From NCBI GenBank assembly GCA_025055795.1, contig JANWVV010000011.1:33292-97291 (forward strand): 64,000 nt of DNA, given 5' to 3'. Below the pieces are notes generated by a model, which worked only from the letters and a program-made list of their open reading frames with translations, was not told the DNA's origin and did no database searches. Shown piece by piece: positions 9,420 through 17,894 of this stretch. The number at the start of each line of letters is the position of its first letter. Positions within the stretch are counted from its first letter, which is position 1. Both the position numbers and the translations under genes were made by a program. This DNA is from Gemmataceae bacterium. GTDB taxonomy: Bacteria; Planctomycetota; Planctomycetia; Gemmatales; Gemmataceae.

Positions 9420-10637
9420 TCAGGATTGTACCATGGGCATAACAACGTAGACCCAATCATCGCCGTAGCGGAACAAAGCTGGTTTATCCGGAGCCACCAA
9501 TTCCAGCACTACTTGCCCTGTCTGGGTTGCGGCCGTGTCCGTTGTTGGGTTTTGTGGAGGCTGGGCGGAGGCCCGTCCCCGTGTCGAAGAGGCCGGTTCT
9601 TCGCCGCGAACCACGTTCAGATAATCCACGAGAAAATCCGGATCGAAGGCAACGCGGATTGCGGGACCGGTAAAATCGGGGAGCGACAATTCGACTTGTC
9701 CGGCACCGGTGGCCGCCCCACGCGATTCCAGTACGGCCGTGCCGGGACGGAAGGCAATGTCCACCCGCTTGCTTTGCTCATCCGTCATGATCCGTACCTG
9801 CCGGACCGAGGCCAGAAAGTCTTCCAACGGCAGATGGATCTTGATCTTGGCCGCCTTTTCAGTGCGTTCCAGGATGTCGCGGTAGGGCGGAAAGCGTCCC
9901 TGCACCAGGGTGGTGTAGATGGTGGCTCGTTCGGTCAGGAAACGCACATCGTTAGTACCCAGGCAGGCCCGGATCATTTCGCCATCGTCGGTCAGGCTGC
10001 GTTCCAGCAAGGTCATGGCCCGCAACGGGACCAAGGGGGCCACCGTGACGCCCTCCTGACCTTGCACGCTCACCGCTGCTTCCGCTAGGGCTAGACGCTT
10101 CGCATCGGTGGCCACCAGCCGGCATCGGCCGCCAGCAACTGGCTCCCACAGGATTCCCTTGAGAGCATAGCGGCTACTGGTGTCCTTCTTGTCCGCTGCG
10201 AACAAGGTACGCCGGATCAGGTGACGGACGGTACCCGCTGGTCCTTCGACGATCACCCCCTGGTCGTCCTGGCCATCGGGCAACTCCGGGAATTCGTCCA
10301 CCGGCCGTTGGGGAAGTTCGAAGCGGGCCGCTCCACACCGTAAAGTGGTGGTCTCCGTCCCGACAGTTTCCAGTTCCACACTCTCTCCCCGACTTTCCCG
10401 CAGAATCTGGGTGAGTTGCAAAGCAGGAACCAGGACGCTGCCGGCACGGACCACTTCCACGCCCCGCAACTCCTGACGAATCCCCAGTTCCGTATCGAAA
10501 GCGGTCAGCAGCAGGCGGTCCTGGTCAGCATCCAAACGGAAAAAGTTCAGGACCTCGCGCAAAGGTCGTGGTGGCAATGCCGCACTGGCTGCCTGACAGG
10601 CTTCCGCCATCGCTTCCCGGTTCACGCTTAGTTTCAT
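9420..10637 (-). CDS. dnaN: DNA polymerase III subunit beta (sliding clamp)
   Basis: A 405-residue clamp with the three-domain layout. It starts MKLSVNREAMAEACQAASAA and ends YVVMPMVQS, the family's usual C-terminal strand. The ring encircles DNA and tethers the polymerase. In the last domain, between FLVDYLNVVRG and VVLELVAPDKPALF, there is an insertion of about 30 residues rich in Ser, Thr, Pro, Gln and Ala, which is not usual in the family. GGGGGAAG precedes the ATG. It lies downstream of dnaA across a 633-bp spacer. No recF was seen between dnaN and gyrB. Confidence 0.95.
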   Translation of the reverse strand: MKLSVNREAMAEACQAASAALPPRPLREVLNFFRLDADQDRLLLTAFDTELGIRQELRGVEVVRAGSVLVPALQLTQILRESRGESVELETVGTETTTLRCGAARFELPQRPVDEFPELPDGQDDQGVIVEGPAGTVRHLIRRTLFAADKKDTSSRYALKGILWEPVAGGRCRLVATDAKRLALAEAAVSVQGQEGVTVAPLVPLRAMTLLERSLTDDGEMIRACLGTNDVRFLTERATIYTTLVQGRFPPYRDILERTEKAAKIKIHLPLEDFLASVRQVRIMTDEQSKRVDIAFRPGTAVLESRGAATGAGQVELSLPDFTGPAIRVAFDPDFLVDYLNVVRGEEPASSTRGRASAQPPQNPTTDTAATQTGQVVLELVAPDKPALFRYGDDWVYVVMPMVQS

Positions 10638-11270
10638 GGTCTTCTTCCCCCGCTTGGGATTTTTCTTCCTCTTTGCTGACCAACCCGGTTAAGTATCGGC
10701 AATCGGCATTCCGCTGGGTTGCTGCTCCGGTTCAACCGTTCCGTTTTATTGCTGTCGGACTCAAACCTCTCGTTGTCACCTGTGGTTGTCCATCGCTGCT
10801 CACCTTGTGAAGTCTGTATCTGACTCCTTATCCGGGGAAGGTAAGATAGGAGAGACAATAGGAAACTCCGGCCAGTGGATGACGCGCCCATAAGAAATTT
10901 GGACGCAACATTCGTCTAAATGGCAAGTTGCGTCGCATGTAGTGGTTGTGGAAAAGTTGGCGCGCAGGTGTGGAAAGTATGCCGCGCACTGTCATGGAAT
11001 ATAGGCCGTTGTGGAGAAGGCCGCAGCAGTGGCCAAAGGCGCGTCGTTTGCTGACGAGGGCGCGGCACGGGCGCGCCAACTTTTCCACAGGTTCACACAC
11101 GGCGGAGTTTCGGGTGTTGCGGGGAATTAATTCGAGGCCCCGCGGGAAAGCCAAGGCTAGCGGCGGGCCGATACGCGATCTCCGTAGCCAGGTGGTTGCC
11201 GGACAATTCGGCGTTTGGCGGACAGAAGCCTGTTTCGCACCAGGGGGATCCGCGAGCAGGCAGGGGCCAT
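10638..11270. other. dnaA-dnaN spacer, candidate origin (oriC) segment
   Basis: 633 bp without a credible gene between the dnaA stop and the dnaN start. It contains four DnaA-box-like nonamers: TTTTCCACA at 11081-11089 on plus, and on minus TTTTCCACA at 10947-10955, CTTTCCACA at 10969-10977 and TTCTCCACA at 11010-11018. The consensus is TTWTNCACA. The outer two lie inside the 19-bp inverted repeat listed separately. A dnaA-dnaN spacer with boxes is a known location for part of oriC in other bacteria. The origin assignment is inference; cumulative GC skew or marker-frequency data would decide it. Confidence 0.6.
10947..11089. repeat. perfect 19-bp inverted repeat around a 105-bp centre
   Basis: The left arm TGTGGAAAAGTTGGCGCGC at 10947-10965 is the exact reverse complement of 11071-11089. 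A second, inner pair, TGCCGCGC at 10980-10987 and GCGCGGCA at 11060-11067, keeps the symmetry. Each outer arm carries one TTTTCCACA box, so two boxes face each other. Two further box variants lie between the arms. The arrangement suggests a protein-bound palindrome rather than a terminator, because there is no T-run. Confidence 0.8.
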
Positions 11271-12254
11271 TTAGTGCAAAGCCGCTTGTAGGCGTCGGAA
11301 CACCGCCTGCAGAGCGGTGTCCTGCTGCAGCCGCTGCTGCATCTGACGGCAGGCATGCAGGATGGTAGCATGGTGGCGGCCAAAGGCCTGGGCCAGTTGC
11401 GGCAGGGACCAGCCCGCCTGACGCAGCAGATAAATGGCCAATTGACGGGGCAACAGGATACGTCCCAAGCGGCTGGAACTGAGTAGTTCCCGGCGACTGA
11501 GGCCGAATACCTGACATATTTGCTGAAGGACTCGCTCCCATTGGGTGGCCGGTGCTGGTGCCTGCTCGGCAGTCAGGTGTTGCTGCAGGAGCTGCAGCAG
11601 GATGTCTGGCGTCGTTTGGGGCAGTCGGCGAGCTTGCTGGCGTAGCCGGCGGAGTCGCCCGAGGGCGGTCCGCAGGCCTTCGGGGCTGTTGGCCAGTCGT
11701 TCCACGGCCGTGGCAGGCAGAGGCAGGTGCCAACGGTGGGCCAGTGTCCGGATGATCCGGCGGCGGCTTTGCGCGCCCGGGGGCCACAGGGGGAGTACCA
11801 GGCCCGCGCTCAATCGCGAAGTCAAGCGACGGGGCAAATGATGCAGCTCGGCCACGGGCAGGCCACTGGTAATCAGCACGCCCCGGCCGTAGGCCTGACA
11901 GCGGTCCATCAACTGGCATAATGATTCGGCCTGCCGTACCGCCAGATGCTGGATGTCCTCCAGGATGATCAGGCCCTTGGGCCCTGGTAGCTCGGCCGGG
12001 GGCCAATCGGCGGCTGCCAGCCGACACGCCGGCAGGTCCGTATGTTGACTCCACCAGGCCAACGCCCCTTCGGCTAGCTGGCTTTTGCCGCTGCCCGATG
12101 GACCATACACTACCACTGACAGAGCTGAACGCTCTTGGGCCCATGCCCGCAACTGCGCACGAACTGCCCGCACAGCCGCGGCATTCTCCGGTACCACCAC
12201 TAGCCCCGGTAGGGGGGGCAGACGACCTCTTCCTTCCGTCTTACCGCTGCCCAA
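11271..12254 (-). CDS. dnaA: short, divergent DnaA-type replication initiator
   Basis: 327 residues against about 450 for typical DnaA. Seen: Walker A GPSGSGKS (51-58), a Walker B-like LIILEDIQHLA with E99-D100 in place of the usual DD, a sensor-1 strand GVLITSGLPVAEL, RLTSRLSAGLVL matching the box VII arginine-finger region, and a C-terminal domain IV with RQLAIYLLR and FGRHHATILHAC (from about 240). Missing: the N-terminal domains I and II that bind DnaB and partner proteins. A TAG seven codons' length or less upstream (12261-12263) blocks extension in this frame. The start is a TTG with GGAAGG touching it, so the true start could be further in. The usual GGRDHTT box-reading motif is changed. 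Location beside dnaN supports the call; Hda is unlikely because domain IV is present. Confidence 0.82.
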   Translation of the reverse strand: MGSGKTEGRGRLPPLPGLVVVPENAAAVRAVRAQLRAWAQERSALSVVVYGPSGSGKSQLAEGALAWWSQHTDLPACRLAAADWPPAELPGPKGLIILEDIQHLAVRQAESLCQLMDRCQAYGRGVLITSGLPVAELHHLPRRLTSRLSAGLVLPLWPPGAQSRRRIIRTLAHRWHLPLPATAVERLANSPEGLRTALGRLRRLRQQARRLPQTTPDILLQLLQQHLTAEQAPAPATQWERVLQQICQVFGLSRRELLSSSRLGRILLPRQLAIYLLRQAGWSLPQLAQAFGRHHATILHACRQMQQRLQQDTALQAVFRRLQAALH

Positions 12255-12779
12255 CCTTCCCTATACACCCCCTATACACCGGAACCGTTACCACCGTCCC
12301 TTTAACCATGCAGCTGGGATCACTTCATCCACCTGTCTGCATGAACATCTCAGAGCTGCAATCCCTCCGCCAAATGTCGCTATTTCCACACCCTCTACTA
12401 ACTTGTTATCGTCCCTAGGCGGTCACCACATCGTTACCATCACTTTCCCACCGAAAAAGCACTGTCTACATTTTAGGAAATCGGCTTTGCTGTGTAAAGG
12501 TCTGTAGTGACAACGTAACTTCCAGATTTACAGGTAGTTACGAAGCAATAGTGATTTGGAAGCAACGATCGTTGTGCCCACCGCGGCTTATCATCAGGTG
12601 TTCACAAGTATGGTTTCCCCGAACTGCCTTAATCGTCTGTTTGTCGCTTGCGGATGTTTGTGTCTTATAAAGAGATAAAAGTCTTTACAGTCGTAGAGAA
12701 CGAGGCGGAAGATTTGTGAGTAATGGCGGAACGATCCTGATGATATGGTGCAAGAAGTCGTCATTGACACGGGGTAAAC
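12255..12779. other. dnaA upstream region, possible second origin segment
   Basis: 525 bp, AT-richer than its neighbours, with no credible gene. It carries partial DnaA-box matches: ATTTCCACA at 12382-12390 on plus and CTTTACACA on minus at 12491-12499 (each 8 of 9 to TTWTNCACA). A weaker TGTTCACAA lies at 12599-12607. A purine-rich AT stretch near 12660-12695 could be a duplex-unwinding element. It must also hold the dnaA promoter. The origin role is inferred. Confidence 0.5.
12259..12280. repeat. 11-bp perfect tandem repeat at the dnaA start
   Basis: CCCTATACACC occurs twice head to tail on the plus strand, so the dnaA-sense strand reads GGTGTATAGGG twice, ending 4 bp before the assigned TTG start. 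The core CTATACACC differs from the DnaA box TTATACACA at two positions. This could be an autoregulatory site or part of the promoter (TATAGG as a -10 element). Confidence 0.75.
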
Positions 12780-13931
12780 TTATGGATGCTGCTCAGGGGG
12801 GAATTTTCGCAGACGCTGGACGGTAGCGATGATCCTGTCGGCAGCATCATCGATTTCCTGGAGGGTTTGGAGGGGGCTAAAGCTGAAGCGGACAGCGGAG
12901 CGAAGGCGTTCCGGTCCAACGTTCATCGCCTGCAGTCCAGGGCTAGGTAGGAGGGAACCACTGGAGCAAGCGGCTCCGGTTGAACAGTAGACATCGGCCA
13001 GATCCAGCGCCAAGACCAGCAGGTCGCCGCGGCAGCCGAGGAAGGAGACGTTGAGGGTATTAGGAACCACGTCGGGGGCGTCGATTTCCGGGCCGTTGAG
13101 GTAGACGGGTGCGGCACCAGCATGCAACCGGTGCCAGAGATGCCGGCGTAATCGGGCCAGGTGCTGCTGGTGTTCTGCCAGGCGTTGGTGCATCCATTCC
13201 AAGGCGGCGGTCATGGCCAGGATGAGTGCGACAGGTTCGGTGCCGGCCCGGCGGCCCTGTTGTTGCGGTCCGCCCCACAGCAGTGGCCGCAGGGGCGAGT
13301 CGCGGCGTAGCAACAACAGGCCGATGCCCGGCGGACCGCCGAACTTGTGGCCGGAGACCGCCAGGCTAGTCGCACCCAGTTGGTGGAAGTGAACGGGAAT
13401 TTTCCCGACCGCTTGGGCGGCGTCGCAATGGAGGTGCACGCCGGCGGGCAACTGGGCCGCCACTTCCGCAACAGGTTGCAAAGCCCCGGTCTCATGATGA
13501 GCAAGCATCAGGCAGACCAGACGGGTATCGGGGGGCAGGGGTTGTGGCTGGGCAGTACCGCGTGGCGTCACGGGCCACCACTGGATCTGGGCCCCCTGAC
13601 GTTCTAATTCCCGTACGGGTTCGACCACGCAGGGGTGTTCCAGAGCTGTCAGCACGATCCGCTGGCCGGCCGGGGTGGAGCCCAGGGCGCCAAAAATGGC
13701 CCAATTATTCGCTTCGGTAGCACCGCTGGTGAAGTATACCTCGTCGGCAAACGCTCCAAGCAAGGCGGCCAGCCGCTCCCGGGCAGCTTCCACGGCCTGC
13801 CGAGCGGCCCGCCCCGCCCCGTGGACCGACGACGGATTGCCCGAAGGCACTAACCGCAACGCCTCCCACGCCGCCGGCACCATTGCCATTGTGGCGTTAT
13901 GGTCCAGATTGCAAACCGTCTTTGCATTCAC
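12780..13931 (-). CDS. cysteine desulfurase (NifS/IscS family)
   Basis: 383 residues. The PLP lysine is in AVSGHKFGGPPGIG, and the mobile catalytic Cys is in YCSTGAACSSGS near residue 330. Other landmarks are LDHNATMAM at the N-terminus, FTSGATEANNWAI and CDAAQAVGKIP. The enzyme removes sulfur from L-cysteine for Fe-S clusters or tRNA thiolation. The start is GTG (13931). No iscU, sufE or mnmA is adjacent, so its acceptor cannot be told. It is transcribed toward dnaA but separated by the 525-bp region. Confidence 0.93.
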   Translation of the reverse strand: MNAKTVCNLDHNATMAMVPAAWEALRLVPSGNPSSVHGAGRAARQAVEAARERLAALLGAFADEVYFTSGATEANNWAIFGALGSTPAGQRIVLTALEHPCVVEPVRELERQGAQIQWWPVTPRGTAQPQPLPPDTRLVCLMLAHHETGALQPVAEVAAQLPAGVHLHCDAAQAVGKIPVHFHQLGATSLAVSGHKFGGPPGIGLLLLRRDSPLRPLLWGGPQQQGRRAGTEPVALILAMTAALEWMHQRLAEHQQHLARLRRHLWHRLHAGAAPVYLNGPEIDAPDVVPNTLNVSFLGCRGDLLVLALDLADVYCSTGAACSSGSLLPSPGLQAMNVGPERLRSAVRFSFSPLQTLQEIDDAADRIIATVQRLRKFPPEQHP

Positions 13932-14170
13932 CCTCGTTGCCCTCTACCGGCCTGCCCGCGGTAGTTCGAATGGACCGTTTATTCTTTCTAAATTCTAAGC
14001 GTGCTTGTCGTCACAAGGCGTGCCGGTATCGACCAGGCTGGTGGATGCTGGTGGCAAACCCTGTCCGGACCGACTCCCACTCCAACGAGCCAAGAGATAT
14101 GAGCGGTGATGATTGGGATGATGAAGCTCGCGAGTACCTCCCGCCCCGGTAGATGGCAGTAGGCTAATGG

Positions 14171-17065
14171 TTAACGCTGGGGAGAAGGGGGTGGGGCGAG
14201 AGGTGGAGCGGGGTCTGCTGGTACCTCCAGAACGCGGAAAGTCTGTTCCGAAGCGAGCGGTTCCGCCTGGCTGCCACGCAACCGGACCAGTTGGGCAGAG
14301 TAGGTGCCGGCGGGTACCAAAGCCGCGGCCTGTGGTCCTTTGGCTACCGTGGCAGAGCGTAAGTCCCAGTTGAGACGATGCAAACCAGCAGTGGAGCGCG
14401 CAGGTAAGTCACGCACGGTGCGGCCCTGTGCGTCACGGATGCGGATTACCAATCGGTCTTTGTCCGGTAGCGGATCGCGGAGATAGTAGGTAATCAGAGC
14501 CCCGGCCGGTGGATTGGGTGCAGCAAACCCCCCATCACTGCGGGCAAAAGGCAACTCGGTCAGTCGCCAGGTCGGACGGATAGGCAGCAACACCGCGGGG
14601 GCAGTCCGCGTCTGAGTTGTCCAACCGCGCAGCGCGGTGTAATGATCCAGGATGAACAAGCCCCGTCCGAAGGTGGCACAAACCAGATCCCCCTCCCGTT
14701 CCTGAACGGCCAGATCACGGAAAGGGATGGGGGGCGCCCCGGGAACCCGTAACCAACGCTGACCGCTGTCGAGCGTCAGGAATAAGCCAAATTCAGTGCC
14801 AACAAACAGCAGGTCCGGGTGCTCCCGGTCGGCCAGAATGGACCAGACTACGTGCCGGTCAGGCAGATTGCCGCGCAGGCTCGTCCAGGTCCGGCCCAGA
14901 TCGGTCGTTTTGAGCAGGTACGGCTGGAAGTCACCATATTGCCAGTGGTTGAAGGCCACGTACAAAGTTTGACGGTCGAGGGGGGAAAAGCACAGGTCCG
15001 ATACATATGCCCCCTCAGGAACACCGGGGAAGCGGGCGATTTTCTGCCAGGTCTGGCCGTTGTTCTGGCTGATTTGTACCAGACCGTCATCAGTGCCGAC
15101 GGCCAGCAGACCCGCCTGTAGGGGGGATTCATCCAGAGCAGTGATGATACTCAGCGGTGTGGTGAAGGCATCGCGGGAGACAGCGTCCTTGCCCCAGAGC
15201 TTGCCCATTAACGGTACCTGGAGCGGATCGAGCTGCCGAGTCAGATCCGGACTGATTAGCTTCCAGGTGTTGCCCCGGTCGTCGCTCTGAAACAGGCGAT
15301 TGGCTGCCATGTACAAGCGGGTCGGGGAGTGAGGACTAATGAGGAAAGGGGCGTCCCATCCCCAGCGGAGAGGAGCGGCTGCGGAGGATGAATCCATCTT
15401 TTTGTCTGGCCCGCCGCCTTCGGCAGGATCGGTTTTGGCTTTTTTCGGCTCCTCCTTGATTTTTTTGGGCTCCTCCTGAAGGGGTGGAGATTCCTCGGTT
15501 TCATCCTTCTTTTTGGGCAGCATTTTGTCCTTGGTACCCGGCAGGCGGGGTTGAATAGGTACGGAGCGGCCGGTGACTTTGTCGATCCGTACCAGGGCAC
15601 CATATTGGGAACTGACGTAAACGACGTTGGGGTTACCCGGTTCGACGCGTGGTTGCATGCCGTCACCGCCGCCATAGACTCCCCAGTCGGCGTTGCGGAT
15701 GCCCACACGCCAGCGGGTGCGGGCCGGACCACCATGCGTGCCGTTGTCCTGGGAGCCGGCGTAAACGTGGTAAAACGGGACAGCGTCGTCGACGGCTACC
15801 CGGTAATACTGGGTGGTCGGCAGATTGGTGAAGTGCCGCCAGGTCTGACCGCCGTCATAGGATTCATACAAACCACCGTCGTTGCCGCTGAGCAGGTGCA
15901 AGGGATCGCTGGGGTCGAAGGCTAGAGCATGGTGGTCGACATGGATGGGCCAGCGGAGTCGGGAAAAGGTTTTGCCCCCATCATCGGTGACCTGCACGAC
16001 CGTATCCATGATATAGAGGCGGTCGAAGCGATGAGGATCGGCGATCAGTTCACCGTAGTATTCGCCTGTTTGCACAGGGGCGGCTCCTCGTCGTTCCCAG
16101 GTTTCGCCCCCGTCTTCGGAGCGGTAGAAGGCGCCCCGTTCCTTGGCCGCTGTCTGAATGTGGGCATACACCACAGTGGGTCGCTGCGGCGAAATGGCTA
16201 GAGCGATTCGTCCCAGATCGCCTTGCGGCAAGCCTTTGGTCAGCTTGTGCCAGGTTTTGCCGCCATCGGTCGATTTGAAAATAGCACTTTCCGGGCCTCC
16301 ACCAACCAGCACGCCGGTGTGCCGCCGCCGCTGGTACGAGGCGGCATACAAAACGTCTGGATTAGTCGGATCCATCACCAGATCCGTGACGCCAGTATGC
16401 TCGCTGATGGTCAGAATCGCCTTCCAGGTTTTGCCACCATCGGTCGATTTGAAGAGGCCGCGGTCGCCACCGGCCGACCATAAGGGGCCCTGCGACGCGA
16501 CATACACCGTTTGTGAATCACGCGGATCGATGATAATCCGGGCGATGTGTTCCGACTGTTTCAGGCCCATGTGTTGCCAGGTTTTGCCGCCATCGGTCGA
16601 TTTGTACACCCCATCTCCATAGCCGACGCTGCGTTGCGACTGATTTTCGCCGGTGCCCACCCAGACGATCTCCGGATTGTGCGGATCGATCGCCAGGCAG
16701 CCGATGGAATACGAGCCTTGCTGGTCAAAAATGGGTGTCCAGGTGATCCCCCGATTGGTGGTCTTCCATACGCCCCCGGAGGCGACGGCTATGTACCAGA
16801 TGCTAGGCTGACGCGGATGGATCACGATGTCGCCAACACGGCCGGGTTGCAAGGCTGGTCCGATGCCCCGCAGGGATAAGGCCTGAAGATCCTTTTCCGT
16901 CAGTTCGTTCAGCCCGGAGCGGGGCGGGGGTGCTACGGCCGGTTCATTCCCCGGGGGCGTTCCCTGCTCCCCTGCTTGTCCTCGATACCCTAGCAATCCG
17001 CCCAAGCCCAGCAGCAACACGCTCCAGAATGGCCACCGCCGTGCTACTTCTTTGCGTCTTGGCAT
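14171..17065 (-). CDS. secreted BNR/sortilin-type beta-propeller protein
   Basis: About 964 residues. A basic N-terminus followed by PFWSVLLLGLGGLLGY is a signal peptide. I count about ten BNR-like repeats of the form S-x-D-x-G-x-T-W, such as KSTDGGKTWQHM, KSTDGGKTWKAI, RSEDGGETWERR and KTTDLGRTWTSL, enough for one or two propellers as in Vps10/sortilin-like and glycosidase-like proteins. A charged Lys/Glu/Pro-rich insert lies near residues 510-560, splitting the propeller region, and a C-terminal beta-sandwich-like domain includes RVLEVPADP. The ATG at 17065 follows AAGGGGG; a GTG at 17083 is less likely. The ligand is unknown. Confidence 0.85.
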   Translation of the reverse strand: MPRRKEVARRWPFWSVLLLGLGGLLGYRGQAGEQGTPPGNEPAVAPPPRSGLNELTEKDLQALSLRGIGPALQPGRVGDIVIHPRQPSIWYIAVASGGVWKTTNRGITWTPIFDQQGSYSIGCLAIDPHNPEIVWVGTGENQSQRSVGYGDGVYKSTDGGKTWQHMGLKQSEHIARIIIDPRDSQTVYVASQGPLWSAGGDRGLFKSTDGGKTWKAILTISEHTGVTDLVMDPTNPDVLYAASYQRRRHTGVLVGGGPESAIFKSTDGGKTWHKLTKGLPQGDLGRIALAISPQRPTVVYAHIQTAAKERGAFYRSEDGGETWERRGAAPVQTGEYYGELIADPHRFDRLYIMDTVVQVTDDGGKTFSRLRWPIHVDHHALAFDPSDPLHLLSGNDGGLYESYDGGQTWRHFTNLPTTQYYRVAVDDAVPFYHVYAGSQDNGTHGGPARTRWRVGIRNADWGVYGGGDGMQPRVEPGNPNVVYVSSQYGALVRIDKVTGRSVPIQPRLPGTKDKMLPKKKDETEESPPLQEEPKKIKEEPKKAKTDPAEGGGPDKKMDSSSAAAPLRWGWDAPFLISPHSPTRLYMAANRLFQSDDRGNTWKLISPDLTRQLDPLQVPLMGKLWGKDAVSRDAFTTPLSIITALDESPLQAGLLAVGTDDGLVQISQNNGQTWQKIARFPGVPEGAYVSDLCFSPLDRQTLYVAFNHWQYGDFQPYLLKTTDLGRTWTSLRGNLPDRHVVWSILADREHPDLLFVGTEFGLFLTLDSGQRWLRVPGAPPIPFRDLAVQEREGDLVCATFGRGLFILDHYTALRGWTTQTRTAPAVLLPIRPTWRLTELPFARSDGGFAAPNPPAGALITYYLRDPLPDKDRLVIRIRDAQGRTVRDLPARSTAGLHRLNWDLRSATVAKGPQAAALVPAGTYSAQLVRLRGSQAEPLASEQTFRVLEVPADPAPPLAPPPSPQR
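16251..16604. repeat. three near-identical copies of a BNR-coding segment
   Basis: A roughly 28-bp plus-strand phrase beginning CCAGGTTTTGCC and ending CGGTCGATTTG occurs at 16251-16279, 16424-16452 and 16577-16604, spaced about 150-173 bp. The copies differ by about one base, although they code for repeated STDGGKTW segments. Conservation at the DNA level beyond the protein need suggests recent duplication or gene conversion of the propeller blades. Confidence 0.75.
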
Positions 17066-17717
17066 GCTCGCCCCCTTCCCCACGCAACTCAGGCACCGCT
17101 CCCGTCGTTATCCCCACGCCGTCAGGCACTTAAAGCTGTCCCTGCTCTGTTTGCCAGTAAATCCATCGATTTGACGTCAGCATAGACCGATTGACCCATA
17201 GAGCGAAGCCGGAAAGTCAAAAAAATGGGCCCGTTGTGCCGCTAATCGTTTCAGTGAACGACACTCCCACAGATCAGGACATGGCTCTCGTCTGACACGC
17301 GTAAGCCGCTGCGGAAACCACCGTCATAACCGAAGTCGCCACCATCGGCAGGGCGGATCGGACAAGGATAGACCTGATCAAACAAGTGGTCGGCTCGCAA
17401 CTGGTCCGTCGGGTTGGCAGGTCGGATTGCCAGACAACTGGCCAAGGAACCGCTTGAAAGCCTCGGCTCGAGTTATACTTTTTCCTGCACCTGCTGCACA
17501 GGCCGTTCTCCCCGCGGAGGGGTGCAGGGAGTGTTTTGCCTGAGCTGGCCCGCACCAGAAGGAAAAAGGCCCGACCCGGGTGTTGCAGATCAGGGGCGGT
17601 CCCACAGGGGCGGACAGTGTGCCGGCACGGATTTGACTTTGCTCCAAATGTTGTCAAGAAACGGCTGATGCAACCTCTGATGGGGTGAACGTGCGAAGGC
17701 ACGAGGAGGAGTTCGTT
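17066..17717. other. intergenic region upstream of the BNR gene and the small basic gene
   Basis: About 650 bp with divergent genes on each side, so promoters for both should be here. I did not recognise an RNA gene. A GC-rich patch around 17490-17530 can fold back on itself. A 5-bp hairpin CGTGC-GAAG-GCACG at 17690-17703 lies directly before the ribosome binding site of the 34-codon gene. Confidence 0.5.
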
Positions 17718-17822
17718 ATGGGAATCCTGCACAAGCCCAAGAGTGTGCGTAACCGTCACAAAAAGCGTCGGAAGGCTCGGTTATACAAGCTACGCGGTGT
17801 GAAAAAGTGCAAGCGACGCTAG
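17718..17822 (+). CDS. 34-residue highly basic small protein
   Basis: An ATG preceded by AGGAGGAG, one of the strongest ribosome binding sites in the window, opens a 34-codon frame: MGILHKPKSVRN, then RHKKRRKARLYKLRG, ending VKKCKRR. About half the residues are Lys or Arg. Size and composition resemble small ribosomal or RNA-binding proteins such as the bTHX or COX24/AURKAIP1-type proteins, but I do not recognise a match to either. A small tetraloop hairpin overlaps its leader and could affect translation. Reality is supported by the ribosome binding site and residue bias, not by homology. Confidence 0.6.
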   Translation: MGILHKPKSVRNRHKKRRKARLYKLRGVKKCKRR

Positions 17823-17894
17823 CCGGGAAGGTTGCATCGCGATTGTCCGGGTTTGCGGAGGGTCTCGTCGAGCCACCCTGGAGGTTAGAGGAAA

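Noticed and set aside
10828..12144. 438-codon frame antisense-shifted within dnaA
   Set aside because: It overlaps dnaA on the same strand in another frame, and its Pro/Ala/Gly/Arg composition is that of a shadow frame in GC-rich DNA.
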